Assembly (NCBI RefSeq): GCF_001704415.2
Contig: NC_030822.1
Coordinates: forward strand, 50,275,345 to 50,339,344
Direction of reading: 5' to 3'
Origin: Capra hircus
Taxonomy: Eukaryota; Chordata; Mammalia; Artiodactyla; Bovidae
DNA length: 64,000 nucleotides
Shown here: one piece after another, positions 43,643-55,516 of the stretch
Layout of the letters: every line of letters begins with the position of its first letter
Position numbering within the stretch: the first letter of the stretch is position 1
Position numbers and translations under genes: made by a program
Notes under the pieces: generated by a model
Told to the model about the DNA's origin: nothing
The model's input: the letters and a program-made list of their open reading frames with translations, nothing else
Database searches by the model: none

Positions 43643-44662
43643 TTCTCTCCAGAAAACATCTTAGGCTTTTTCTCCTACTGCTTTTATTCTAAATTTCCCT
43701 CCTCAGTGACTGCTGTTTTGATTCTATTAAGTTTGAACTGACGAGCATGCATCAGGAAACTCCATTCTCCATGACATACATTTATTGAACACTCTCTTCT
43801 TATTCTTCAGGCATCACTTAAGAGACCCTGCAGTGACATGGGAAGTCCATCTGTCTTTACAGCACAAATCTGAATGCACCTCTCCATCCCTCAGGAAAAC
43901 TGTAACTCTCCATCTTTTTGTAAAGCCAGTTGGAGCAAATCTTAATGACAACTTAAACCTGCGTTTCACAGGTCAGCTGGCATTTATCTGAGTAATTAAC
44001 AAGCCCAATTTCCTGCTGTGCTAAGAAGCTTTGAAAATCCTACAAAACTGGACCTGAAAATTCCTAAGCCCATGACCACACCCTGGCACAGAACTTGATG
44101 TCAGTCATTTTGTGTGAGATTATTCTTTAGAGTACAATAGGAAAACCATTCTGCACTTGGGGCAAGAAATCTCAAGGCAAGAAACTGAGGTAAGGGGAGA
44201 AAGAGGTCCTTTGTGAATCCACTAACGAAAAACCTCAGGCTGCCAACTTCAGCTCTGCAGGGAAATGGTGACTATGCCAAAGAGATGGATTTCAACCCTA
44301 TGTCAGCTGAAATTTAAAATGCAGTCAGCTGTTTGAACTGTAGCTGCAAGTTAGTTCTATGTATTTGTAACTTTGAAAAGGCAATGTAAATTGTGGTGCT
44401 ATTTCCTTTGGACCTGGGGCAAAAGGACTTGAGTGGAAGGTTCCAATTACTACAGCAACACTGGAAGGAGGGAGAAAGAAGAGTATATTTCTCATTTGGA
44501 GATTTTATGTATGCCTCAAGACTGATCTTTCTTATTCCTTATGCAGTCATCCTGCAAACTGGCCATAAAAAAGAAAACCTCACTATGTCTTACAGTGCCA
44601 TCAACTCACACTTTGAAAAGAGAAAAAGTGTCTTTACTGGTATGAGGTTAATTAATTAATTT
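43643..44662. other. Unique intergenic DNA
   Basis: No gene or repeat recognised. Confidence 0.35.
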
Positions 44663-44669
44663 ATATATA

Positions 44670-44700
44670 CATACACACACACACAAACACGCACACACAC
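44670..44700. repeat. (CA)n microsatellite at BovB 3' end
   Basis: Imperfect CA repeat abutting the 3' terminus of the next BovB. Confidence 0.92.
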
Positions 44701-45105
44701 TGCTGTTCAGTTGTGTCTGCCTCTTTGCATGGATTGCAGCAGGCCAGGCTTCCCTGTCCTTCACCATTTCTCTGAGCTTTCTCAAACTCATGTCCTTTGA
44801 GCTGGTGTTGCCATCCAACCATCTCATCCTTTATCGTCCCCTTCTCCTCCTGCCTGCAGTCTTTCCCAGCATCAGGGTCTTTTCTAAGGAGGCAGCTCTT
44901 CTCATCAGGTGGCCAAAATATTGGAGCTTCAACTTCAGCATCAGTCCTTCAAATGAATATTCAGTGTTGATTTCCTTGAGGATGGACTGGTTTCCTTTAG
45001 GATTGACTGGTTTGATCTCCTTGCAGTCCAAGGGACTCTCAAGAGTCTTCTTCAACACCACAGTTCAAAAGCATCAATTCTTTGGTGCTCCCTTCTTTAT
45101 GGTCC

Positions 45106-45510
45106 CATAGCGCCTGGGTGTCTGTAGGTGGCAGGAGACATCTGTAAGACCACCCCTTTCGCCCCCCTCTCCTGCCTCCTCCCAATTCTTCTTTCAACCT
45201 GGCTTCCTTTCCTCCCTTGAAATCTTTGATGTTAGTGCTTGGATCTGAAGTTCTGTGTCTCTATAGGAGGTTTTCTGACAGACTGTATTCTTGTATGTAA
45301 GGGCTTCCCTAGTGGTGCAGAGGTTAAAGCATCTGCCTGCAATGTGGGAGACCTGGGTTCGATCCCTGGGTCGGAAAGATCCCCTGGAGAAGGAAACGGC
45401 TACCCACTCCAGTATTCTTGCCTGGAGAATCCCACGGACGGAGGAGCTTGGTGGGCTACAGTCCACGGGTCGCAAAGAGTGGGACACGATTGAGCGACTT
45501 CACTTTCACT
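45106..45510 (+). mobile_element. 405-bp insertion: unique 5' segment plus Bov-tA SINE
   Basis: Flanked by a perfect 13-bp TSD TTCTTTATGGTCC (45093-45105 and 45511-45523) that is BovB sequence. The right half (about 45300-45510) is a plus-oriented Bov-tA. The left about 194 bp is not SINE and not BovB. The TSD encloses both, so they appear to have inserted as one unit. Confidence 0.8.
45300..45510 (+). mobile_element. Bov-tA SINE
   Basis: GGGCTTCCCTAGTGGTGCAG head, well-preserved body, CACTTTCACT tail ending at the TSD. Confidence 0.93.
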
Positions 45511-47293
45511 TTCTTTATGGTCCAGGTCTCACATCCATACAATGACCACTGGAAAAACCATAGGTTTGACTAGACCTTTGTTGGCAAAGTAATGTCTCCG
45601 CTTTTTATTATGCTGTCTAGGTTGGTCATAACTTTTCTTCCAAGGAGCAAGCGTCTTTTAATTTCATGGCTGCAGTCACCATCTGCAGTGATTTTGGAGA
45701 CCCCCAGTATAAAGTCTGTCACTGTTTCCATTGTTTCCACATCTATTTGCCATGAAGTGATGACACCAGATGCCATAATCTTCATTTTTTGAATGCTGAC
45801 TTTTAAGTCAGCTTTTTCACTCTCCTCTTTCAACATTATCAAGAGGTTCTTTCATTCCTCTTCACTTTCTGCCATAACAGTGGTGTCATTTGCACATCTG
45901 GGGTTATTAATATTTCTCCTGGCAATCTTGATTCCAGCTTGTGCTTCATCCAGCCTGGCATTTCACATGATATACTTTGCATAGAAGTTAAATAATCAGG
46001 GTGACAATATGCAGCCTTGATGTACTCCTTCATAATTTGGAACCAATCCATCATTTCATGTCTGATTCTAACTGCTACTTCTTAACTTCCTACAGGTTTC
46101 TCAGGAGGCAGGTAAGGTGGTCTGGTATTCCCATCTCTTTAAGAATTTTTAAGTTTGTTTTGATCCATAGTCAAAGGCTTTAGTGTAGTCAATAAAGCAG
46201 ATGTTCTTCCTGGAATTCTCTTGCTTTTTCTTTGATCTAACAGATGTTGGCAATTTGATCTCTGGTTCCTCTGCATTTTCTAAATCCAGCTTGAACATCT
46301 GGAAGTTCTTGGTTCATGTACTATTTAAGCCTTGTTTGGAGAATTTTGAGTATTACTTTGCTAGCTTGTGAGATGAGTGCAATTGTGTGGTAGTTTGAAC
46401 ATTCTTTGGCATTGCCCTTCTTTGGGATTGGAATGAAAATTGACCTTTTCCAGTCCTGAGGCCACTACTGAGTTATCCAAATTTTCTGACATATTTAGTG
46501 CAGTACTTTAACAACATCATCTTTTAGGATTTGAAAGAGCTCAACTGGAATTCCATCACTTCCACTAGCTTTGTTCATAGTGATGCTTCCTAAGGTCCAC
46601 CTGACTTCACATTCCAGGATGTCCGGCTCTAGGTGAGTGTGAGTGATCACATCTTCATGATTATCTGGGTCGTGAAGATCTTTTTTGTATAGGTCTTCTA
46701 TATATTCTTGTCACCTCTTTTTAATATCTTCTGCTTCTGTTAGGTCCATACTATTTTTCTCCTTTATTGTGCTCATCTTTGCATGAAATAGTCCCTTGGT
46801 ATCTCTAATTTTCTTGAAGAGATCTCTAGTCTTTCCTGTTCAATTGTTTTCCTCTATTTCTTTGCACTGATCACTGAGGAAGGCTTTCTTATCTCTCTTG
46901 CTACTCTTTGGAACTCTGCATTCAAATGCATTCAGATGGATATATCTTTCCTTTTCTCTTTTGCCTTTCACTTTTCTTCTTTTCTGAACTGTTTGTAAGG
47001 CCTCCTCAGACACCATTTTGGCTTTTTGCATTTCTTTTTCTTGGGGATGGTTTTGATCACCGCCTCCTGTACAGTGTTACGAACCTCCTGCATTCATAGT
47101 TCTTCAGGCACTGTCTATCAGATCTAATCCCTTGAATCTATTTGTCACTTCCACTGTATAATCATAAGGGATTTGATTTAAGTCCTACCTGAATGGTCTA
47201 GTGGTTTTGCCTACTTTCTTCAATTTAAATCTGAATTTTGCAATAAGGAGTTCATTATCGGAGCCACAGTTAGCTCCTGGTCTTGTTTTTTCT

Positions 47294-47562
47294 TGGAGAA
47301 GGCAGTGGCAACCCAGTCCAGTACTCTTGCCTGGAAAATCCCATGGATGGAGGAGCCTGGTGGGCTGCAGTCCATGGGGTCGCTAAGAGTCGGACACTAC
47401 TGAGCGACTTCCCTTTCACTTTTCACTTTCATGCATTGGAGAAGGAAATGGCAACCCACTCCAGTGTTCTTGCCTGGAGAATCCCAGGGACGGGGGAGCC
47501 TGGTGGGCTGCCGTCTATGGGGTCGCACAGATTCGGACACAACTGAAGCGACTTAGCAGCAG
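47294..47562 (+). mobile_element. Bov-A2 SINE inside BovB
   Basis: Complete dimer, TTGGAGAAGGCAGTGGCAAC to a TTAGCAGCAG tail. TSD CTTGTTTTTTCT (47282-47293) and CTTGTTTTTTTCT (47563-47575). Confidence 0.93.
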
Positions 47563-48735
47563 CTTGTTTTTTTCTGGCTGTATAGAGTTTCTACATCTTC
47601 AGTTGTAAAGAATATAAACAATCTGATTTTAGTATTGACCGTCTGGTGATGTCCATGTGTAGAGTCTTCTCTTGTGTTGTTGGAAGAGGGTGTTTGCTAT
47701 GACCAGTGTGTTCTCTTAGCAAAACTCTGTAGTTTTGCCCTGCTTCATTTTGTATTCCAAGGCCAAACTTGCCTGCTACTTCAGGTATCTCTTGACTTCC
47801 TACTTTTGCATTCCAGTCCCCTGTGATGAAAAGGACATCATTTTTTGGTGTTAGTTCTAGAAGTTCTTGTAGGTCCTCATAGAACCACTTAACTTCAGCT
47901 TCTTCAGCATTAATGGTTGGGGCATAGACTTGGATTACTGTGATACTAAATGGTTTGCCTTGGAAATGAACAGAGATCATTGCATCATTTTTGAGATTGC
48001 ATCTAAGTACTGCATTTCGGACTTTTGCTGACTATGAGGGCTACTTCATTTCTTCTAAGGATTCTTGCCCACAGTAGTAGATATAATGGTCATCTGAATT
48101 AAATTTGCCCATTCCAGTCCATTTTAGTTGGCTGATTCCTAAAATGTCAATGTTCACTCTTGCCTTTGCCTGTTTGATCACTTCCAATTTGCCTTGATTC
48201 GTGGATCTAACATTCCAGGTTCCTATGCAATACTGTTCTTTACAGCATCAGACTTAACTTTCACCACCAGACATCCACAACTGGGCATTATTTCCACTTT
48301 GGCTCAACCTATTCATTCCTTCTTGAGCTTTTGGTCCACTCTTCTCCAGTAGCATATTATGCACCCAGGGAGTGCCTACTGACCTGGGGAGTTCATCTTT
48401 CAGTGTCGTGTCTTTTTGTCTTTTCATACTATTCATGGGGTTCTCAAGACAAGCATGCTGAAGTGGTTTTCCATCCCCTTCTCCAATGGACCACATTTTG
48501 ACAGAACTTTCCATGACCCATCTGTCTTGGATGGCCCTACACAGCATGGCTCATAGTTTCACTGAGTTAGACAAGGCTGTGATCCAATGTGATCAGTTTG
48601 GTTAATTGTCTGTGTTTGTGGTTTTCATTTTGTCTGCCCTCTGATAGGTGAGAATAAGAGTCTTGCAGAAGCTTCCTGATGGAGGGGCTGACTGTGGGGA
48701 AAACTGGGTCTTGCTCTGGTGGGTGGGGCCATGAT

Positions 48736-49050
48736 CACTTCAGTTCAGTTGATCCGACTCCTTAAGACTCCATGGACTGCAGCACACCAGCCTTCCCTGT
48801 CTATCACCAACTCCCCGAGCTTGCTCAAACTCATGTCCATTGAATCGGATGCCATCCAACCATCTAATCCTCTGTTGTCCCCTTCTCCTCCTGCCTTCTA
48901 TCTTTCCCAGCATCAGGGTCTTTTCCACTGAGTCAGTTCTTTGCATCAGGTGGTCAAAGTATTGGAGCTTCAGTTTCAGCATCAGTCCTTCCAATGAATA
49001 GGACTGATTTCCTTTAGGATTGACTGGTTTGATCTCCTTTCAGTCCAAGG
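48736..49050 (-). mobile_element. BovB 3' end nested in the 5' region of the larger BovB
   Basis: CACTTCAGTTCAGTTGATCC start, then RT C-terminal remnant (LKLQYFDHLMQRTDSVEKTL), ending TTTCAGTCCAAGG. The outer BovB 5' region resumes at GCTCAGTAAATCTTTAATCC, after a local duplication of GCTCAGTAAATC. Confidence 0.85.
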
Positions 49051-49852
49051 CTCAGTAAATCATTTACAAGCCTTGCTCAGTAAATCTTTAATCCAATTTT
49101 TTCTGATGGGTGGGGCTGTGTTCCCTCCCTGTCATTTGGCCTAAGGCCAAGCTATGGGAGGGGTAATGGCCACCTCCTTCAAAAGAACTTAGGCTAGCAT
49201 GCTGTGGTTCCCAGGACTATTGTAGTCAGTGCCCCTGACCCCGCAGCATCGGACTGTTGACCCACACCTCTGCTGGAGACTCTTGGACACTCATAGGCAA
49301 ATCTGGCTCAGTCTCTTGTGGAGTCACTGCTCCTTTCTCCTGGGTCCTGTTATGCACAAGGCTTTATTTGTGCTCTCCAAGAGTTTGTTTCCCCAGTCCT
49401 GTGAAAGTTCTGCAATCAAATCCCACTGGCCTTCAAAGTCAAATTCCCTGGAGGTTCTCAGTCCTCTTGTCAGATCCCCAGGTTGGGAAATCTGTTGTGG
49501 GCCCTAGAACTTTTGCAACAGTGTGAGAGACCTATTCTCCAGTTAGTGAGTCGTCTGCTTGGCAGCTCTATGGTGATGCTAATGGTGATCTCCTCCAAGA
49601 GGACTTATGCCACCCACCGTCTCCCAGGTCTGCTGCAACCAGGGCCTCTGTCCCCATGGCAGGCCACTGATGACCTGTGCCTCACAGGAGACACTCAAAC
49701 ACTCAAAGTCAGGTCTGGCTTAGTCTCTTGTGGGGGTCACTGCACCTTTCCCTAAGTCTTGGTGCTTACAAGGTTTTTGTTTGCACCCTCTGAGCATTGC
49801 TGGTGGGTCTGAAGTTTGATTCTAAACATGATTTCATCCCTCCTACATCTAC

Positions 49853-49888
49853 CATATATATATATATATAATATGTATTATATATATA
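49853..49888. repeat. (AT)n microsatellite
   Basis: AT dinucleotide run at the 5' boundary of the large BovB. Confidence 0.93.
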
Positions 49889-50078
49889 GTTGTTGCTTAG
49901 AAACTAAGTCATCTCTGACTCTTTTGTGACCCCATGGACTGTAGCTGTCTGTGGAATTTCTCAGGCAAGAATACTAGAGTGGTTTGCCATTTGCTTCTCC
50001 AGGGGATCTTTCCAACCCAGGGACTGAACTTGTGTCCCTTGCATTGAGAGGAGGATTATTTACCACTGAGCCACCAGT
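49889..50078 (-). mobile_element. Bov-tA SINE
   Basis: TTGTTGCTTAGAAACTAAGT to TACCACTGAGCCACCAG, minus-oriented. Confidence 0.9.
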
Positions 50079-50083
50079 TGTTG

Positions 50084-50543
50084 TTGTTCAGTTGCTAAGT
50101 CATGTCCAACACTTTGCAGCCCCACGGACTGCAGCACACCAGGTTTCCCTGTCTTTCACAGTCTCCTGGAGTTTGCCAAGTTCATGTCCATTGAATTGGT
50201 GAAGCCATACAACCATCTCATCCTCTGTTGCCTGCTTCTCCCACCTTCAATATTTCCCAGCATCAAGTTCTTTTCCAATGAGTTGGCTTTTTGTATCAGG
50301 TGGCGAAAATATTGGAGCTTCAGCTTCAGCAACAGTCCTTCCAATTAATACTTAGGGTTGATTTCCTTTAAAATTGACTGATTTGATCTCTTGGCAGTCC
50401 AACAGATTCTGTCTTTCCAGCACCACAATTAGAAAGCATCAATTGTTCAGTACTAGCCTTCTTTATGGTCCAGCTCTCACATCTGTACGTGATTACTGGA
50501 AAAACCATAGCTTTGATTATATGGACCTTTGTCGGCTAAGTGA
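50084..50543 (-). mobile_element. BovB LINE 3' fragment, older subtype
   Basis: GTTGTTCAGTTGCTAAGTCA start, RT C-terminal remnant (LLLKLKLQYFRHLIQKANS), truncated at ATGGACCTTTGTCGGC. Confidence 0.9.
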
Positions 50544-51007
50544 TGCCACCAGGGAAGCCTCTATATATATATTATTGATAAATATGATAAATATAATCTC
50601 CCCAGTGGACTGTAGACTTGGGGAAAGGCAGTAATTCAGTATTAGTTAAAGCATTGCAGAAATAGTGCCCATCAGACTTGGCTGTCACTCATCCCCATCT
50701 TGACCACTTCCCTTAAGTGTTTCTTTCAGTGATGGTGAATAATAATCACAATTCTTGGAAAAGCATGATCATAACTTCATGACTATATAGAAATAAATGT
50801 GTGGATTTTTAATAGGCTGTCCAGGTTTGTCGTCCATCCAGGGACAGGACGATGAGGGAAACCAGCCCCTCCATCGTCAAAATAATTTGATAACACGTAA
50901 CATATTCTAAATGCTCAAAACAGAGCTAACAAAAATATTCCTGATATTTCACTCCTTCAAGGTCAAATCCCTTGTTATTCAATAAATATCATGACTCCCT
51001 TTCTTTT
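50544..51007. other. Unique intergenic DNA
   Basis: Begins with a 20-bp scrap resembling a minus-strand SINE head (CCACCAGGGAAGCCTC), then nothing recognised. Confidence 0.35.
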
Positions 51008-51020
51008 AAAATGTATACCT

Positions 51021-51303
51021 AGGACTTTCCTGGTTGTCCAGTGATTAAGAATCTGTCTGCCAATGTAGGGGACATCGGTTTGATCCTTGGTCTGGGAAGA
51101 TTCCATATGCCACGAGGGAACTAAGCCCAGTGCCACAGCTACTGAAGCTCACTTACCTAGAGCACGTGGTCTGCCACAGGAGAAGCCAAGGCAACGACAA
51201 AACTGAGCACCACAAATAGAGAGTAGCCCCTGTTAGCGAAAAACCCCGGGCAGCAATGAAGCCCCTGCACAGCCCCCAAAATAAGTAAATAAATATAAAA
51301 AAT
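51021..51303 (+). mobile_element. CHR-1-like SINE
   Basis: AGGACTTTCCTGGTTGTCCA head, AGAGAGTAGCCCCTGTTAGC body, A-rich tail. TSD AAAATGTATACCT (51008-51020) and AAAACGTATTCCT (51304-51316). Confidence 0.88.
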
Positions 51304-51489
51304 AAAACGTATTCCTGAATCTTTCTTCAGACATAAACTTCATCTTGTTTATTACCCTCATTTTCAAAGTGCTGCTATTGTTTAACAGCAATATGACATT
51401 TCCCACATTTTCTTTAGAACTTGTTCACAAGTCACCCCCAGAATCAGTTTGGATGTTTTATAATCATTACATTTCATTTATTTTTTAAA

Positions 51490-52835
51490 GAATTACCGAG
51501 GTATAATTTACATATCATAAAACTCACCCGTTTTAAGCATATATTTCCATAATTTTTACCAAAGTTATAGAACTGTGCAACAATCACCACAATCTAGTTT
51601 TGGAGCATCTTCATCACCTGTTCCCATCCATAGCCCTGGCAACCACTCATCGGCTTTCTGTCTGTGTAGATATGCTTTTTCTAGATATTTCATATAAATA
51701 GAATCATAAGATATATAAGCTTTTGTGACTGACTTACTTCACTTAGCATAATCTTTTTGTTTTTAAGGTTCATCCACGTTGTAGCATGTATTAACACTTC
51801 ACTCATTTTTAGGACTCAACCCTGCCTACTTAACTTATATACAGAGTACATCAGGCTGGATGAAACACAAGCTGGAATCAAGAATGCTGGCAGAAATATC
51901 AATAACCTTAGATATGCAGATGACACCACCCTTATGGCAGAAAGCAAAGAGGAACTAAACAGCCTCTTGATGAGGGTGAAAGAGGAGAGTGAAAAAGCTG
52001 GCTTAAAACTCAACATTCAAAAAACAAAGTTCATGGCATCTGTTCCCATCACTTCATGGCAAATAGATGGAGAAACAATGGAAACAGTGACAGACTTTAT
52101 TTTGGGGGGCTCCAAAATCACTGCAGATGGTGACTGCAGCCATGACATAAAAGACACTTTCTCCTTGGAAGAAAAGCTACAACAAACCTGGACAGCCTAT
52201 TAAAAAGCAGAGACACTACTTTGCCTACAAAGTAGGTCAAACCTATGGTTTTTCCAGTGGTCATGTATGGATGTGAGATCTGGACCATAAAGAAGGGAGC
52301 ACCAAAGAATTGATGCTTTTAAACTGTGGTGCTGGAAAAGACTCTTGGGAGTCCCTTGGGCAGCAAGGAGATCAAACAAGTCAATCCTAAAGCAAATCAG
52401 TCAATCCTAAAGGAAATCAGTCCTGAATATTCATTTGAAGGACTGATGCTGAAGCTGAAGCTCCAATACTTTGGCCACCTGATGCTAAGAACTGACTCAC
52501 TGGAAAGACCCTGATGCTGGGAAAGATAGAAGGCAGGAAGAGAAGGGGACGACAGAGGATGAGATGATTGGATGGCATCACCCACTCAATGGACATGAGT
52601 TTGAGCAAGCTCCAGGAGACGATGAAGGACAGGGAAGCCTGGTGTGCTATCGTCCATGGGGTCACAAATAGTCAGATAGGACTGAGCAACTGAACAACAA
52701 CTGTATTCCATTTTAAGTGTATATGATATTTGTTTATCCGCTCCTCAGTTGATGGTTACTTGGTTTGTTTCCAGTTATTGGCTGCTATGAATAGAGCTGC
52801 TCTTAACATTCACATGTAAGTCTTTGAGTGGACTT
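51490..52835 (-). mobile_element. Old L1 3' end, split by BovB
   Basis: TACCGAGGTATAATTTACAT, CACCCGTTTTAAGCATA, TTGTTTTTAAGGTTCATCCA before, and GTTTCCAGTTATTGGCTGCT after the BovB at 51812-52703. Confidence 0.82.
51812..52703 (+). mobile_element. BovB LINE, 3' 0.9 kb, older subtype
   Basis: Starts in RT near CTGCCTACTTAACTTATAT, encodes an intact YADD (NINNLRYADDTTLMAES) and ITADGDCSHD, ends ACTGAACAACAACTG. Confidence 0.93.
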
Positions 52836-53157
52836 CATTCCTTTTTTTAAATCAGAAAATGTATTTCTCAATTTTATGTTTTCTTTATTCTCAATAGCTT
52901 CACAACATGAGACTATTCAAAGAATGTATCATAAACTCTGAAAGTGATGCACTAAGAAAAGCTTTTCTGAAAATGATTTCTTCACAGACAACACCATTGC
53001 ATTAAGATATAATCATACTGAAGAGACAATGTTTATCTGATATATAAATTCAGAGATATTGATTATAAAATGGTTAATTTCATTTGCATGGCTTAATTAC
53101 ACCATTCTTGTGCATCTACAACAGTTTAGCACAATACATTGCATCTTGTAGCACTGA
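52836..53157. other. AT-rich unique DNA
   Basis: No feature recognised. Confidence 0.3.
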
Positions 53158-53345
53158 CTGCGAAGAATCCTCTTGCCAGTGTAGGAGACACAAGGGGTTT
53201 GATCCCTGGTTAGGGAAGATACCCTGGAGGAGGAAATGGCAATCCACTTCAGTGTTCTTGCCTGGATAATCCCACGGACTGAGAAACCTGGCAGGCTACA
53301 CTCCATAGGGTTGCAAAGAGTTGGACACAGCTGAGCTCACAAGAG
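53158..53345 (+). mobile_element. Bov-tA SINE, 5'-degraded
   Basis: GAAGAATCCTCTTGCCAGTG, TACCCTGGAGGAGGAAATGG, AGTTGGACACAGCTGAGCTC. Confidence 0.87.
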
Positions 53346-54424
53346 TTTGCATATGGTAGCTGATTGCTAAATATTTGCCGACTGATTTTAAAATGCCCAC
53401 AGAGTTCCCTTTAGAAAGTAACATATCAAAAGTTTCAACCCTTCAAACTTAAAGTTTTTCTCATTTTGTATAAACAACCACAGCCCCCTAAGAGAACATG
53501 ACAAGCTCTACAAAGTGCCCCAAGTCACATTTATCTACCAGACAGCCATACTGATCTTCTTTCATCTCATGGGACTCCCCTCAGAGTAATCACTCTGTAG
53601 CCTTGGAGAGGCAGGATACCTTTTGTGTTGGGCCAGTGCAAGCAGTTGGCCGGTCAATGCATTATGTCTCCATGAGAAACAGTCCTAGCTTGCAAGCTTT
53701 CTCTTGGCAAGGGTCTCCCTGGCTCCTTGCTGGCACATGTTTTCAGAGGGTTGACTGGCCTAGATCCAGTATTGGCTAACTTCCCCTCACTTGCTCCCTG
53801 TACACCGATCCAGGCCCATGGGGTCAGTTTTGGGCTGTTAACAGACTGCAGCCACTCTGCGGCCACGAGAAGCACTCTGCGGCCTTGCTTGCTAACATTT
53901 TAGATGCCTTTATTGGCTCCTGGGAGCCACTAAAGCACTTGTGCCTGTGGTTTGCGGGCTCCAGGGTGGCACTCAGTGAAAACCCATCTTAGTTGGACAA
54001 ATGAAATGCTCCTCTTCCAGCTTTCCTGGTGCTCAAGAAAGCAGCGTATTAGAAATGCAGGCTGAGTGTCCGCCCACAGCGCATGCTCCGTGTGCCTCTT
54101 CCCTGGGAGCCCTGCCAAGGGCGGAGAATGACAGGCTCTTTCCATCGGGTTCTACTGCCTTCAGTGGTTGGCTCTTTTCCACTTTCATGTGGTTATAAGT
54201 CATTTCGGTTTTAGATTTCAAAGCACTTTCACACAAGTATTAACTCATAAGCACAGGTTTTAGAACTTAATGTAAAATATATTTAAATGAGTATAATTCC
54301 TTTCCACCAAATTTCATTTCAGTAGACATCAATTAAAAAATTAATATATTCAACATTTTATTGTTTGCTCATTATACATTACTCCCTTAAAAAAAAACAA
54401 AAACCCAAAACACAGCTATATATA
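53346..54424. other. Unique intergenic DNA
   Basis: No gene or repeat recognised. 53590-54170 is GC-richer than its surroundings. Confidence 0.35.
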
Positions 54425-55103
54425 TAAGGGAGATTGAGAGGTACATACTTCCGGTTCCAGACTTTCAGCAAAATAAATGAGTCACAGGTACAAAGGTACA
54501 GTGTGTGGAATGTAGTAATAACCTATGTAATATCTATGTATGTAATTGATTTACAACACTACCTTAGTTCCGTTGTGGTTCAATGCTTCCATGTTCCAAA
54601 GTGATCAGATTGTGATTTCTTATCATGGTCATCATTTTGAAATATATAAAAATATTGAATTACTATGGAACTAACATAATGTTGTAAATCAATTACACTT
54701 CAGAAAGGAATAAGCAAACTCATAGGAAAAAAAAAATAGATTTGTGGTTTCCAGAGGGAGGGGGTGAGGGGAGGAAGAATTGAATGAAGGCAAGTCAAAA
54801 GGTACCAACTCCCAGTTATGTGATAAATCAGTACTAGAGATCTACTGTAAATGGTAAATATAATTAACACTGCTGTATGTTATAAATGAAAGTTGTTTAA
54901 GAGTAAATCCTAAGAGCTATCATTACAAGCAAAAATAACTTTTTTCATACTTGTTTAATATTGTGTGTGTATGAGATGGATGTTCACTAAATTTACTGTG
55001 ATAATCATTTCATGATGTATGTAAGTCAAATCATTATGCTGTACACCTTAAACTTATACAGGGATATATGTCAATATATCTCAGTAAAACTGGAAGAAAA
55101 AAA
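54425..55103 (+). mobile_element. L1 3' UTR and 3' end
   Basis: AATAAATGAGTCACAGGTAC, GTGGTTTCCAGAGGGAGGGG, ATGCTGTACACCTTAAAC, and terminal CAGTAAAACTGGAAGAAAAA. Confidence 0.82.
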
Positions 55104-55113
55104 GCTATATATG

Positions 55114-55516
55114 TTCAGTTCAGTTCAGTCGCTCAGTCATGTCCGACTCTTTGTGACCCCATGAATCACAGCACGCCAGGCCTCCCTGTTCATCACCAAC
55201 TCCTGGAGTTTACTCAAACTCATGTCCATCGAGTCGGTGATGCCATCCAGCCATCTCATCCTCTGTCATCCCCTTCTCCTCCTGCCCCCAATCCCTCCCA
55301 GCATCAGAGTCTTTTCCACTAAGTCAACTCTTCGCATGAGGTGGCCAAAGTATTGGAGTTTCAGCTTTAGCATCAGTCCTTCCAATGAACATTCAGAACT
55401 GATCTCCTTTAGGATGGACTGGTTGGATCTCTTTGCAGTCCAAGGGACTCTCAAGAGTCTTCTCCAACACCGCAGTTCAAAAGCCTCACTTCTTTAGTGC
55501 TCAGCTTTCTTCACAT
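55114..55516 (-). mobile_element. BovB LINE 3' fragment
   Basis: TTCAGTTCAGTTCAGTCGCT start, RT C-terminal remnant on the minus strand (LKLQYFGHLMRRVDLVEKTL), stops at CAGCTTTCTTCACA. Confidence 0.93.

Larger units (their letters stand above)
44701..49852 (-). mobile_element. Near full-length BovB LINE with three nested insertions
   Basis: Read on the minus strand from 49852: a 5' UTR-like region (ends AAGTTTGATTCTAAACATGA), the 5' frame, endonuclease (GDWNAKVGSQEIP at 47591-47980), linker (SKRDKKAFLSDQCKE near 46840-47031), RT and C-terminal domain (KITADGDCSHEIKRRLLLG at 45570-45842) and 3' end at 44701. Many stops and frameshifts; inactive. Interrupted at 45106-45510, 47294-47562 and about 48736-49050. 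It keeps the endonuclease C-terminal region missing from the 28398 copy. Confidence 0.88.
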
